Counted from the first letter of the stretch, positions 36,413-45,866 are shown. The stretch is DNA of 64,000 nucleotides from Sphingobacterium sp. BN32 (GCF_030503615.1 NZ_CP129963.1:1984001-2048000), one strand, 5' to 3'. Program-made: numbers and translations. The notes: generated by a model not told the origin, from the letters alone.

Positions 36413-36859
36413 AGCTTTTAACGTGCTGAAATGGCAAAATCGAAAAGAGTTTTAGCAATTGATAGGATGTTTCATCGACTGGGAACAGTGCATCCTTTCA
36501 CGACATGTGTGGAAACAATTATTAATACTTTACTTATGACCCGAGGTAAAAACCTGTTCAAATATACGTCAACAATAATGAAAATTAAGTTTAAATATAT
36601 TTATTTATTAATAATTTAATAATGCATTAACACATATCGATAAAAAAATTGCCACTTAACCGAAATTAAGTGGCAAAAATTATGTTTTCCCTAAGTAGTT
36701 ATATTAATGATTGTAATGCCTCAGTATTAGCAAATTCTAAACCAAAAAACATAAAGCCGAGTAGCTAATTCTTTAATAACCAAATTGTTGATAATTTTGT
36801 CGCTTTTATGCTACAGAATGGCAAGTCTATTTAACGCTCGAGATCATGTATATTTGATT
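36413..36859. other. Gap with an orphan hairpin terminator
   Basis: No credible gene. A strong symmetric hairpin, TTGCCACTTAA-CCGAAA-TTAAGTGGCAA (36649-36659 with 36666-36676), is flanked by A and T runs and could terminate in either direction, but no annotated gene ends here. A short open frame at 36431-36619 lacks coding character. Confidence 0.5.
36649..36676. terminator. Orphan terminator-like hairpin
   Basis: Eleven-bp perfect arms with a 6-bp loop, flanked by seven A and by AAAAATTATGTTTT. The nearest coding 3' end is far away, so it may end an unannotated small RNA or be the remnant of a lost gene. Confidence 0.7.
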
Positions 36860-37017
36860 ATGGAAGATATCACAATTCAATCTGAACGTCTTTTGATGCG
36901 GAAAGTGACGGAGGACGATCGCGAACTATGCCTTTGCGAATTTACCGACGGATGTGATTTATGCGATTACAGATCCTCAAAATACTGATTCAAAAAATGA
37001 TTATACTTCAGCCCTTC
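36860..37017 (+). pseudogene. GNAT acetyltransferase fragment, frameshifted
   Basis: From ATG 36860 the frame reads MEDITIQSERLLMRKVTEDDRE, the typical start of a RimJ/RimL-like acetyltransferase. Near 36925 the sensible frame shifts: the next frame gives NYAFANLPTDVIYAITDPQN up to about 36995, while the original frame ends at 36988. The rest of the domain is missing, and an intact GNAT gene in a third frame begins at 36997. It looks like a broken leftover. Confidence 0.6.
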
Positions 37018-37494
37018 AAAGAAGAAGATTTCGACCGCCTGATATCTTGGATAAGCGATGAAAAATTACTGATTCAATTTGCTGGCAGTAAATTTCAATT
37101 TCCATTGAGTCACGAACAACTAAAGGCCTATTGCGCTGAAGCCAAGAGGAATATCTTTAAAGTAATCAGCAAAGAGAGTTCAGAAGTTGTCGGACATGCT
37201 GAGGTCTACCAAATCGCAGAGGATACAGTCCTGATTTGTCGTGTACTTATCGGCGCTCCACAGCATCGTGGAAAGGGGCTTGGAACTGCCTTAATGAAAG
37301 AACTGATTGCTTTTGCTGAACAAGATTTAGGTATTAAGAATATTGAACTAAATGTCTTTGAATGGAATCTTCCCGCCATTGCTTGTTATCAGAAACTGGG
37401 CTTTAAGAAAGTACCTGACGGCGACCGCATCACTAGATACGGCGATGAACATTGGCGCTCCATCCGCATGCGCCTGACCGCGACAGAAAGTTAA
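36997..37494 (+). CDS. GNAT family N-acetyltransferase
   Basis: A 165-residue protein from ATG 36997 (MIILQPFKEEDFDRL). The acetyl-CoA loop is APQHRGKGLGTALMKELI (motif R/QxxGxG/A), and the C-terminal NxxAIxxYxKxGF signature reads NLPAIACYQKLGFKK. It transfers an acetyl group to an unknown amine. It starts within the tail of the frameshifted fragment, which may contain its promoter. Confidence 0.88.
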   Translation: MIILQPFKEEDFDRLISWISDEKLLIQFAGSKFQFPLSHEQLKAYCAEAKRNIFKVISKESSEVVGHAEVYQIAEDTVLICRVLIGAPQHRGKGLGTALMKELIAFAEQDLGIKNIELNVFEWNLPAIACYQKLGFKKVPDGDRITRYGDEHWRSIRMRLTATES

Positions 37495-37617
37495 CAAACT
37501 AATTAACAGATAAATAACAAATGAAATACACATTAAATTTATTCAAACATGGGTATTCCTGCTAATTAATTTTGTAACTTTAAGAAAGTAACGTTTGTAG
37601 ATTTAATCATCAATCAT

Positions 37618-38370
37618 ATGGCTGCTTTCAATGATAACTTCTCAAAACAGGCGTCGATATACGTTCAATTTCGTCCCTCCTATCCGCATGAGCTATTTGA
37701 TTATTTACAAAGCTTAACTCCAGAGCACGAGCTTGCCTGGGACTGTGGAACTGGAAATGGCCAGTCAGCAATACATCTTGCCGAATTTTATAAAAAAGTA
37801 TTTGCTTCCGATCCCTCGGAGGCCCAGATTCAAAACGCTTTCTCGCACGACCAAGTCGTATACCGTGTTGAAAAAGCCGAAGAACCGTCTTTGGCGAGCC
37901 GAACGGTTGATCTGATTACAGTAGCACAGGCTATTCATTGGTTTGAAATCGAAAAATTCTATGAATCTGCCAAACGTGTTCTAAAGAAGGATGGCATTAT
38001 TGCTGTTTGGGCATATGGCATACCGCAGGTAAATAAAGATATCGATAAAATAACGCAGGAATTCCATGACCAAACGGTGGGTCAATTCTGGCAACCGCAG
38101 AATAAATTGATCGCACAGGGCTATACCACGATTTCATTTCCTTTTCGAGAGATTGAGCCTCCAGAGTTCTATATTCGCAAGCGTTTTAGATTGGATGATC
38201 TATTAGGACATCTGCGTTCTTGGTCTGCAACTCAAAAGTTCATCGATCAAGAACAGATCGACCCTTTAGACGAGCTCAAACAACAGCTGAGCGCTTATTG
38301 GAAAGATGCCAATGAAATTAAGAATGTATCCTGGAAAATAGCAATTCGTGTCGGTAAGCTATCGGTTTGA
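37618..38370 (+). CDS. Class I SAM-dependent methyltransferase
   Basis: A 250-residue protein. The SAM motif I is AWDCGTGNGQSA near residue 45, and motif IV DLITVAQAIHWFE near 100. This QxxHWF form is typical of the family related to trans-aconitate methyltransferase and eukaryotic CrgA-like small-molecule methyltransferases. The substrate is unknown. It is a single gene with its own terminator. Confidence 0.9.
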   Translation: MAAFNDNFSKQASIYVQFRPSYPHELFDYLQSLTPEHELAWDCGTGNGQSAIHLAEFYKKVFASDPSEAQIQNAFSHDQVVYRVEKAEEPSLASRTVDLITVAQAIHWFEIEKFYESAKRVLKKDGIIAVWAYGIPQVNKDIDKITQEFHDQTVGQFWQPQNKLIAQGYTTISFPFREIEPPEFYIRKRFRLDDLLGHLRSWSATQKFIDQEQIDPLDELKQQLSAYWKDANEIKNVSWKIAIRVGKLSV

Positions 38371-38469
38371 TAGCATGATGTTTTGGACTTTAAAAACTAT
38401 TTTTAAACAGCACTGTTTAATAGCCTAAGTGGGCTAGTGAAAAGTTGTAGTATTTCCATAAAATTGTAG

Positions 38470-38498
38470 GAGATGTCCAGGTGGGCATCTCTTTCTTT
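38470..38498 (+). terminator. Methyltransferase gene terminator
   Basis: GAGATGtCC-AGGT-GGgCATCTC (38470-38491) is followed by TTTCTTT. It lies 100 bp past the stop and may also end the convergent GNAT gene poorly. Confidence 0.75.
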
Positions 38499-38499
38499 A

Positions 38500-39015
38500 T
38501 CAGTCTAGACGTTTTTCGAATGCTTTGCGCGCAGCGCCTCTAAAGTACACTTCACCGCAATACACATAATCCAACTTCTCGAACACCCTGAGCATGCCGA
38601 TATTATCAAAGTTGGTATCAACTTTTATACTGTAGTAGCCTAGCTCCTTACAGATTGGCTCTACAGCCTTCATCATCCAAGTTGCAATTCCCTTGACATA
38701 AGGCTCCTGATTCACCGCTAATCGATGTATACCCGCGTATGGGCGTTCGGTTAACCAGTGACCTTCGATATTCTCATAAGCCGGTTCTATATCGAAAATC
38801 AATGCAACATAACCCAATATAACATCGTCCTCATCCACACAGACGTAAGCATAGTTTTTTTCTATATCATTGGCAATCACCTCAGGGTTCGGATAACCAT
38901 CCTGCCATTGCTCGCTGCCTTCTTCCTTCCGCTTCTGTATAGCCTGTTGAAGGATAGTCCAAATAGTATCCTGTTCTTCCGCTACTGCATGCCTTAATCT
39001 TCTTAACTCCGCCAT
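38500..39015 (-). CDS. GNAT family N-acetyltransferase
   Basis: A 171-residue protein from ATG 39015 (MAELRRLRHAVAEEQDTIW); a 30-residue longer frame exists but reads like AT-rich leader sequence. The acetyl-CoA loop is AVNQEPYVKGIATWMMKAVE, and a C-terminal NIGMLRVFEKLDYVYCG segment follows. The domain resembles RimI-like acetyltransferases of Bacteroidota. The target is unknown. Confidence 0.85.
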   Translation of the reverse strand: MAELRRLRHAVAEEQDTIWTILQQAIQKRKEEGSEQWQDGYPNPEVIANDIEKNYAYVCVDEDDVILGYVALIFDIEPAYENIEGHWLTERPYAGIHRLAVNQEPYVKGIATWMMKAVEPICKELGYYSIKVDTNFDNIGMLRVFEKLDYVYCGEVYFRGAARKAFEKRLD

Positions 39016-39088
39016 GTGATAATGTGATTTATAATGAGTGTTATTCCTGTCCGACAACAAAAATAAACAAACTGAATTTGTAAAACGG

Positions 39089-39143
39089 AAAAATCCCCGA
39101 TTCACATCGAGGATTTACCTTGTAGGGTTTTACTAAACCCTAC
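39089..39143 (-). terminator. Tandem hairpins ending the ThuA unit
   Basis: On the minus strand GTAGGGTTT-AGTA-AAACCCTAC (39122-39143) is followed by AAATCCTCGAT...ATCGGGGATTTTTCC (39091-39116), the second with a T run. They lie 36 bp past the ThuA-like stop. Confidence 0.75.
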
Positions 39144-39178
39144 GGAACCAATTGAATTAATAAAAACGAATAAAATCT

Positions 39179-40243
39179 TTATTGATAGTCCTTCGGATAT
39201 TTCCCTTTCTCGTAGGTTCCAAACCCAAACATATTTGCTTCGAAATTTCCTACGGGATTGACATTTAAATCTTCTTTAATAGCTTCTGATTGTCCAAGTG
39301 CCCAATACGTCGCATTGACAATCAAGCGTCTTAAGTCAGCGCTTTTCAAGTCAATAGACGAGCCCATGGTCGTCGTAAAAACTCGCCCTTTCTTACCACC
39401 GGGAATCTGATAATCTTTAGTCCAAGCAACCGGCATGATAGCTTTCTGCCAATTGAGCGGACTGTCGGCATTCATTCCCAATGTAGGTTGCCCAAAAACT
39501 AAAATACGGGCGCCGTCGAGCTTATTACGTATTCCATAGACATCCGATGGCACCCAGATATCTTTGACACCCAATAGGATTGGATTCTTAGCTTCTGCTT
39601 CTAAACCGTTAATCAATGCTCTGCTTCCCTCTTTACCATGATCTCCATGGTGGTTTACCCAGGTTTCGCCTAATACTATGCCCCCGAAACCACCTTTCCA
39701 AGCTTCGCTCTTCTCATTGTAGGCATAATGCTTATATGGGCTTTTAGATTCCTTCGCGAAATTAAAAGCATGTGTCGCTGTACGTAAGCCTATTACTGGC
39801 TTCCCTGCTTTCAAATAATCATCAATATGTTTCATTTGATCATCGGGCAGCTCGCGGAAGCGGGTCGCTATAATCATCAAGTCCGCATCTTTCAGGTTAG
39901 AAAGGCCAGGAATATTCTTTTGGTACTCCGGATTGATTTGCTTTGTATTGGGGTCTATGGCAAACAAGACGACAGTTTCAAAGCCGTGATGTGTTGTCAA
40001 TAGCTTTGCAAGCATCGGCATGCTTTCCTCCGAACGATATTCTTCATCGCCGGAAACCAATACAATCTTCTTCGCCTTCGCTTTTGACGTTTGCGGTTTG
40101 AAATGCAGCCATTCCTGTTGTTGTGCGCAGGCCCAACTATTGATTGTTAATAAAAACAACAGTAGTATCGTGGCTGACTTGGCCGTCCATAGGTTTAAGT
40201 TGTCTATATACTTGTTCCTTTGTATCATATTAATTGTTTGCAA
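39179..40243 (-). CDS. ThuA-like exported protein
   Basis: A 354-residue protein with a signal peptide (about residues 20-41, ATILLLFLLTINSWACAQQ). The ThuA/glutamine-amidotransferase-like fold is recognisable from KKIVLVSGDEEYRSEESMP, DLMIIATRFRELPDDQ and VNHHGDHGKEG. ThuA of Sinorhizobium takes part in trehalose use through 3-keto sugars; exported Bacteroidota relatives are common in sugar-modification clusters. It is the last gene of a minus-strand cluster with an MFS transporter, a sugar isomerase and a cytochrome fusion, so it probably acts on an oxidised sugar. Substrate unknown. Confidence 0.85.
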   Translation of the reverse strand: MQTINMIQRNKYIDNLNLWTAKSATILLLFLLTINSWACAQQQEWLHFKPQTSKAKAKKIVLVSGDEEYRSEESMPMLAKLLTTHHGFETVVLFAIDPNTKQINPEYQKNIPGLSNLKDADLMIIATRFRELPDDQMKHIDDYLKAGKPVIGLRTATHAFNFAKESKSPYKHYAYNEKSEAWKGGFGGIVLGETWVNHHGDHGKEGSRALINGLEAEAKNPILLGVKDIWVPSDVYGIRNKLDGARILVFGQPTLGMNADSPLNWQKAIMPVAWTKDYQIPGGKKGRVFTTTMGSSIDLKSADLRRLIVNATYWALGQSEAIKEDLNVNPVGNFEANMFGFGTYEKGKYPKDYQ

Positions 40244-40267
40244 TCTGTTTACTATGCTATTTTGCTG

Positions 40268-41518
40268 TCACGACGCTGTTTCTACAGTAGCGTCATCCAC
40301 TGAAACTTCAGGTCTATAAGTTCGTTTTTGCCAGAAAAAGAAAAGTAAAAATAACACAATCAAAATTCCTGGAAATATAGCCAGCTTCGCTAAAGTAGCT
40401 TGTCCTACTGCCAGATCAATATTTTCAACAGCTTGTCCGGATGCGACAACAGCTTCTTTTGATTTATCGATCCAGCGTCCGATAATTGGCTGAAAGATAG
40501 ACGTGGAGAACATCCCTACTCCACCAATAATCGACATTCCTAAAGCACCGCTGAGAGGAACACGCTGCGCTGTGGTAGCAATCATTGTTGGCCAGAAATA
40601 GCAAACGCCTATGGCGAAGAAAATTGCCGCCACATATGCCATTCCACCCGTTACAACGGAGAACAAATACACTCCAATCGTTGCGAATACGGCTGAAAAC
40701 AACAATACGCCCGTCTGTCCTAATACTTTGATTACCGACCCTGCAAAGAAACGTCCTACCGCCATTACACCTGTAACTAATGCAAGAATTAACATAGGGC
40801 TTGCGCCGCTATCGGCCATGATAATGCCCACCCACTGCTGAGGTCCAAACTCTGATATAGCCGTCAATGCCATGCAACAGAATAAGAATATAAAGATTGG
40901 GGAGAACATTGCTTTGAAATTATTGGATATGGATGCAACCGCTTCTTGCTTAGGCTCTGGATAGGCCTTGCCCCAGAAGATAATCGCATAAAGTATTGTC
41001 GGGATCATTATCACCCACATTTGCGTTTGCCAGGAGACGCCGAAGTCTGTCATGAATTTGGAGATCAGGCTACCAAGGACGATTCCGCCCGGAAACCACA
41101 TATGAAATCTATTTAACATCTTATCCATTTTCTTGCCGGAATATAAGTCGGCAATCAATGGGTTACAGGCAGCCTCGGTACATCCATTTCCAAACCCGAT
41201 AAACAGTGTGGAAACTAATAGCGAAGTGTAGCCCGTAGCAAAGATGGTCAGTATAATCCCCAGCGTATGGGATATAAATGCGATACGCATAATGTTTGCC
41301 GGTCCTACTTTATAGTAAAACAGCCCTCCTAAAATCATGGAAATAGGAAATCCTAAAAACCACATGGAATTGATGAAGCCCAACTGTTCGGCATTGAGAT
41401 TGAAGCTCTGCCCAAGTTGAGGGAGAATTCCTGCACGGATAGAAAAAGTTAGGCCGGTTGTAATCAAGGCTAAACAGCTCCCTAAGAACAACGCGCTACT
41501 GTTAACTTGTTTGCTCAT
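40268..41518 (-). CDS. MFS sugar transporter
   Basis: A 416-residue membrane protein with twelve predicted transmembrane helices. It resembles FucP/NupG-like major facilitator proteins of Bacteroidota. The first loop GFPISMILGGLFYYKVG and a repeated half after a central loop (AYPEPKQEAVASISNNFKAM) are clear. It should import a monosaccharide or related compound across the inner membrane. It lies between the isomerase gene (72 bp upstream) and ThuA-like gene (24 bp downstream). Confidence 0.88.
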   Translation of the reverse strand: MSKQVNSSALFLGSCLALITTGLTFSIRAGILPQLGQSFNLNAEQLGFINSMWFLGFPISMILGGLFYYKVGPANIMRIAFISHTLGIILTIFATGYTSLLVSTLFIGFGNGCTEAACNPLIADLYSGKKMDKMLNRFHMWFPGGIVLGSLISKFMTDFGVSWQTQMWVIMIPTILYAIIFWGKAYPEPKQEAVASISNNFKAMFSPIFIFLFCCMALTAISEFGPQQWVGIIMADSGASPMLILALVTGVMAVGRFFAGSVIKVLGQTGVLLFSAVFATIGVYLFSVVTGGMAYVAAIFFAIGVCYFWPTMIATTAQRVPLSGALGMSIIGGVGMFSTSIFQPIIGRWIDKSKEAVVASGQAVENIDLAVGQATLAKLAIFPGILIVLFLLFFFWQKRTYRPEVSVDDATVETAS

Positions 41519-41590
41519 AATATCGGTTTAAGTTAGTTTAAGTTGTATAACGAGCGACAAAGAAAACTTTCCTTTACGCTTGCGAATTAT

Positions 41591-42436
41591 TTATACTTTG
41601 TCGAGCATCTTCCTGATAAAACTGTACCCCTCTTCCGCAATTTCCCAAGGATCAGAATATTCACGCCAAACATTAATTGCATTTGCGAAATCAGGATCAG
41701 CGCGCGAGAAGGATTCGATCGTATACCAACCCTCATAGTTAGCATCTTTTAATGCCTTGAATACCTCGTCCCATCGTACTAATCCTTTACCTGGCGTTCC
41801 TCTATCATTCTCACTGATATGCACATGTGCCAAATGCGGCCTGATGCGTTTAATCGGTTCTGTAATACTCTTCTCCTCTATATTCGCATGATGCGTATCA
41901 TACATTGCCTTCACATTCGGATGATCTGTTAGCTCCATCAACTTGGCAAGCTGATCCATGGTATTGGCTAAATAGGTTTCGAAACGATTCACCGCTTCCA
42001 ATGTTAAAACAATATCTGCCTGCTTGGCATGGTCGCCAACTTGTCGGAGTACTTCAGCACTCCACTGATATTCCTGTTCTGTCGGTGCTGCTCTGGAAAA
42101 AGAGCCGTGTGCAGAATGGAACGGCCCACAGATAACCTTTGCTCCGAGATCTTGAGCACGATCAATCGCCCATTTAATCTTGTCGACGCCACGCTGCCTG
42201 ATGCTAGGGTCAGCAGAGATCGGATTGTCATCGGCGCCTAGCACGAATACTCCCGTAATTTCTAAGCCCAAGTCAGCTGCGTATTTTCCTAATGCTATAT
42301 ATTCTGCTTCATCCGGCGAGCCAATCAACACTTCAATACCGTCATAGCCAATCGCTTTCAATCGGTCCAACAACGGAAAAACAGTGGAAGATACTCCTGC
42401 AGACCATGGCAATAGATTAAATCCAATTTTATTCAT
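41591..42436 (-). CDS. Sugar phosphate isomerase/epimerase (xylose isomerase-like TIM barrel)
   Basis: A 281-residue AP endonuclease 2/xylose isomerase-like barrel. Metal-ligand segments are seen in LTLEAVNRFE (Glu), MYDTHHANIEE (Asp and His), HVHISENDRGTPG (His) and YTIESF (Glu). The set resembles D-psicose epimerase and hydroxypyruvate isomerase relatives. It lacks a signal peptide, so it acts in the cytoplasm on the sugar imported by the MFS protein. The exact sugar is unknown. Confidence 0.88.
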   Translation of the reverse strand: MNKIGFNLLPWSAGVSSTVFPLLDRLKAIGYDGIEVLIGSPDEAEYIALGKYAADLGLEITGVFVLGADDNPISADPSIRQRGVDKIKWAIDRAQDLGAKVICGPFHSAHGSFSRAAPTEQEYQWSAEVLRQVGDHAKQADIVLTLEAVNRFETYLANTMDQLAKLMELTDHPNVKAMYDTHHANIEEKSITEPIKRIRPHLAHVHISENDRGTPGKGLVRWDEVFKALKDANYEGWYTIESFSRADPDFANAINVWREYSDPWEIAEEGYSFIRKMLDKV

Positions 42437-42516
42437 TTGTTCGATTTATCGGTTTAAAAATCCTTAAGCAAAACAATCGCTCAACGCAAAGCTGAGTTTC
42501 CCACCTTGCTCAAGTC

Positions 42517-42560
42517 GACAGTTATTCCTCCCCTTTTTGGGGAGGTTGGGAGAAACTGTC
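42517..42560. other. Two-layer hairpin between cytochrome fusion and isomerase
   Basis: CCTCCCC-TTTTT-GGGGAGG (42527-42545) sits inside outer arms GACAGTT/AACTGTC (42517-42523 and 42554-42560). There is no T tract on the transcribed side. It could attenuate transcription or stabilise the message end between the two minus-strand genes. Confidence 0.5.
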
Positions 42561-42710
42561 TTGGTTATAATATATGAAACTAAATAGCTTAATGCTCGCT
42601 GTTAAAATTAAACGACGCTGATTTCCAACGCCTTCATGATGTTCAAGGGAGACGTGTTAAAGCCTATATAAAAACACTCTCCCTATTCCATCAAATTATT
42701 CTAACCCAAA

Positions 42711-45700
42711 TTACTCTTTCTCTAAAGGATGCATCTTCAGTAACTCCTCTGGCGAATAAAAACCCTTTTTATCCTGCACTGCTGCACGGATCGCTTTCAC
42801 TTTCTCTGGAGAAATTACTCCTGCTTTATTGCCAAACGTATTGCGCACATAAGTCAATACATCTGCTACTTCCTGATCATTCAGCATAGCTCCAAATGGC
42901 GTCATCGGAACTTGACCTGGATATTTCTTGCCATTGACCTCTATCGGACCAAGCAGCCCATGCAACGTCAGTTTGATCAGTCGTTCTTCGCTTCCTGTTA
43001 CCCACGTACTCGCATTTAATGGCGGAAATCCTGAAGCTTCTAGGCCCTTTCCGTTGGGTTGATGACAAGTGATACAGAAACCTTCCTTCGCATAAATGAC
43101 TGCGCCACGTTTAAACTGTTCCAAATCCTTGCCTTTCAAGGTTGTCCGCAGGCTTCCACCTTCCGACTTCGGCTTGACAGATTTATTGTTTAAATGTGCA
43201 AATGAGGTATTATAAGCCGGTTTATTCCATTTATCCAAACTCGTCGTATCTATCGCATTCATAAGCTCCAATCCGGTTGCCGGATTCAACCATGATGCGG
43301 CAGCAATCAATTCCAACTTCACTCGTCCGTTCTCGTCCTTCGCCGCTTTCGCAAATAGCTCCTTATAATTCTTGATCTTATCGGTATTATATCGCAACGC
43401 ATGAACCGCAGCAGCGCGCGCATGGTAGTCGGATGAATTCAATAAAGTTTCCAGCAAGCCTGCATCAATTTTATTCGCACCCCAGGTTACCCACATTGCT
43501 TCTGTCAGATGATGCAGGTATTTAGGATCTTTTTTATCCAATTTCTTTGCCCAAGCCAACGTTTCCTTAACCACTTCTGCGTCATCGCGCATGCGAAGCT
43601 CTGAGCGACTTCTATAACGTGCTCTGTATTCTGGTAATTTTAAGTTCTCTAATAATTCGGCAATCGTAGCGCCATCAACCTTGGCAGGTTTCACTAATGG
43701 TCTCGATGGATAAGTGACGCGATAAATACGTCCATGTACATGATCACGAAGCGGGTCGCGAGCATTATGCTGCATATGGCCGATCAGAATGTTATGCCAA
43801 TCTACTACATACAAAGAACCATCTGGAGCAAATTCAGCGTCGACCGGACGGAAGTTCTTATCATCCGACCAGAACAGATCTTGTCGATGTTGCGATTTAA
43901 AACCCGTTCCATCATCCACTAAGGTATGTTGCTTGGCTCCTAAAAAGCCGATTGTATTGTTGATCAAATAATCACCTTGCACCTCCTCCGGGAAATGTCT
44001 CGACGAGACAATCTCCAAGCCGGACGTAGGGCGAACGCGATGCAAACTATCCACAAGCGTGAAAGACTTGTCATTAGACTCACCATAGCGAGGTTTGATA
44101 CTGCCTGGCAACATCCAACGCACATCAGGGCCGGAGGTTTCGGAATAGATCATCTGCCCCCAATCATCCGTTGCAATTCCCCAAGGATTCGGAATAGAGA
44201 CTTGCGCAACGCGCTCTAATCGTTTGTTTTGTGGCGAATAACGGAAGAACCCTCCATTGGTGGCACGTACCGGGCCGTAAGAAGTCTCGACATTCGTATG
44301 CAAGAATGTGCCCTCCGCCATATAGATTGCACCCGAAGGATCCATCGTATAGACCGAATGCGCGTGATGTGTATCATGGTCGTCAAAGCCACTTAAGATA
44401 ACTTCTTTTTTATCCGCTTTCCCATCGCCATCCGTATCTTTTAACAGCACCATATTTTTCCCCTGCGAGACATAGACGCCTTCTTTCGTAAATTCAAAAC
44501 CTATAGGAAGATGCAATTTATCTGCAAATACCGTTTGTTTATCTGCTTTACCGTCGCCATTCGTATCCTCTAGAATGATGATCTTATCATTCGGTTTACC
44601 GTCTCCCGCCTTCCAATGCGGATAGCTTGGCATAGTCGCCACCCATAATCGTCCTTTCGCATCAAATGAAATCTGAACAGGGTTTGCCAAATCAGGGAAT
44701 TCCTTTTCCGAAGCGAATAAGTCAATTTTATAACCAGGTGCGACATGAAACTTTGCTAATGCCTCCTCACCGTATAAATATTTTGCTTCGCCCTTTTCGC
44801 CAGCCTCGTAGTTGGTCACTACTTCCGGCAATTTCAAGGTATTTCTGTCCATCGCGGCCAAGTCTACCTGTTCACCTTTCGCTGCTTTCCAAATCGCAGT
44901 ATCGCGAATCTCCCCCATCTGACGAAGTTTCTTAATCTCAAATGGATAGTTATCCGGACCAAACGGGTTAAAGCGACGCCCATAAGCATGGACGCCATTC
45001 GGAATCTTAAAATCTTGATTCCAAATCCAGTCTTTCTCTAAAACTGCTTCCTTTATTTTATCTCTATGCGTTGATACAGGCCCCTCGCCTTTTCCGAAAA
45101 TTCCCGTAACCAGGTAATCAGCAAATTTTGCATATCCATCTGCCGACAGCTGCGAGCCATCTATAGTGAGCGGCTCAGAAGAGTCGCTGTACCAGTTTTT
45201 GCTTACGGAATAGACATCCAAGAACGGCACGTTCTTTTCTTTTGCAATGGCAGCCATTGCATCAGCGTACATCTTAAGGTTGGCATTCGTTTCTTTCCCG
45301 TCTGGTAAGTCATACTTATCAGATAGATCCTCAAAAGCAATCGGCGACACTAATACCAGCGTCGTTCCTTTGCCTCCATTATAATCCTGCTTTTTCGTAT
45401 GGTCGATAAATGCCGCAATTTCGCCTTTAAAGTTCTCCAACCCATCAGCACCCTTAAACGACTCATTATAACCAAAGAAACCGATTATTACGTCCGGTTT
45501 CAATGTTTGCAACCAAGCGTCTTCTGTAGGGAAATGCCCCTCACTACCTGTATTAATATCATACTCTGGATTAAATGCCTCTGCCCCATCAAAGGCCCAA
45601 GGTGAATTGCGCGACGGGTGTGGACGGAAGCCTGCCGTATTCCCTGGATTACAGATGTTGCGGATATACAATAGGCTATCCGGAAAGCGAGCATGCAGCT

Positions 45701-45866
45701 CGGTATCAAAATCACCATACTCCATCATGCGCGAACCCAAGTTGTTGCCAATGAGGACGACGCGAGAACCCTTATGTATCTTAACAGGCTTCATGGACGG
45801 CTTTTCAGCACAGCTATAAAGCAGCAACAGCACAACAAAAACAAGAAAGGGTAATTTAAGATTCAT
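42711..45866 (-). CDS. SGNH-hydrolase / PVC-type dehydrogenase / cytochrome c fusion lipoprotein
   Basis: A 1051-residue protein. I start at ATG 45866, giving a lipoprotein signal with lipobox LYSC at about residue 19. Domains in order: SGNH/GDSL-like hydrolase (about 35-270, with VVLIGNNLGSR and GFFGYNES), a beta-propeller of the PVC-type membrane-bound dehydrogenase family (about 370-760), helical HEAT-like repeats (about 770-900), and a C-terminal cytochrome c with heme motif CITCH. Two loops, DTNGDGKADK and DTDGDGKADK, look like EF-hand calcium sites. It is likely a periplasmic or surface sugar-oxidising enzyme. The fusion to a hydrolase domain is notable. Confidence 0.88.
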   Translation of the reverse strand: MNLKLPFLVFVVLLLLYSCAEKPSMKPVKIHKGSRVVLIGNNLGSRMMEYGDFDTELHARFPDSLLYIRNICNPGNTAGFRPHPSRNSPWAFDGAEAFNPEYDINTGSEGHFPTEDAWLQTLKPDVIIGFFGYNESFKGADGLENFKGEIAAFIDHTKKQDYNGGKGTTLVLVSPIAFEDLSDKYDLPDGKETNANLKMYADAMAAIAKEKNVPFLDVYSVSKNWYSDSSEPLTIDGSQLSADGYAKFADYLVTGIFGKGEGPVSTHRDKIKEAVLEKDWIWNQDFKIPNGVHAYGRRFNPFGPDNYPFEIKKLRQMGEIRDTAIWKAAKGEQVDLAAMDRNTLKLPEVVTNYEAGEKGEAKYLYGEEALAKFHVAPGYKIDLFASEKEFPDLANPVQISFDAKGRLWVATMPSYPHWKAGDGKPNDKIIILEDTNGDGKADKQTVFADKLHLPIGFEFTKEGVYVSQGKNMVLLKDTDGDGKADKKEVILSGFDDHDTHHAHSVYTMDPSGAIYMAEGTFLHTNVETSYGPVRATNGGFFRYSPQNKRLERVAQVSIPNPWGIATDDWGQMIYSETSGPDVRWMLPGSIKPRYGESNDKSFTLVDSLHRVRPTSGLEIVSSRHFPEEVQGDYLINNTIGFLGAKQHTLVDDGTGFKSQHRQDLFWSDDKNFRPVDAEFAPDGSLYVVDWHNILIGHMQHNARDPLRDHVHGRIYRVTYPSRPLVKPAKVDGATIAELLENLKLPEYRARYRSRSELRMRDDAEVVKETLAWAKKLDKKDPKYLHHLTEAMWVTWGANKIDAGLLETLLNSSDYHARAAAVHALRYNTDKIKNYKELFAKAAKDENGRVKLELIAAASWLNPATGLELMNAIDTTSLDKWNKPAYNTSFAHLNNKSVKPKSEGGSLRTTLKGKDLEQFKRGAVIYAKEGFCITCHQPNGKGLEASGFPPLNASTWVTGSEERLIKLTLHGLLGPIEVNGKKYPGQVPMTPFGAMLNDQEVADVLTYVRNTFGNKAGVISPEKVKAIRAAVQDKKGFYSPEELLKMHPLEKE

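Noticed and set aside
36431..36619. 62-codon open frame
   Set aside because: Very AT-rich, no ribosome binding site seen and no coding character.
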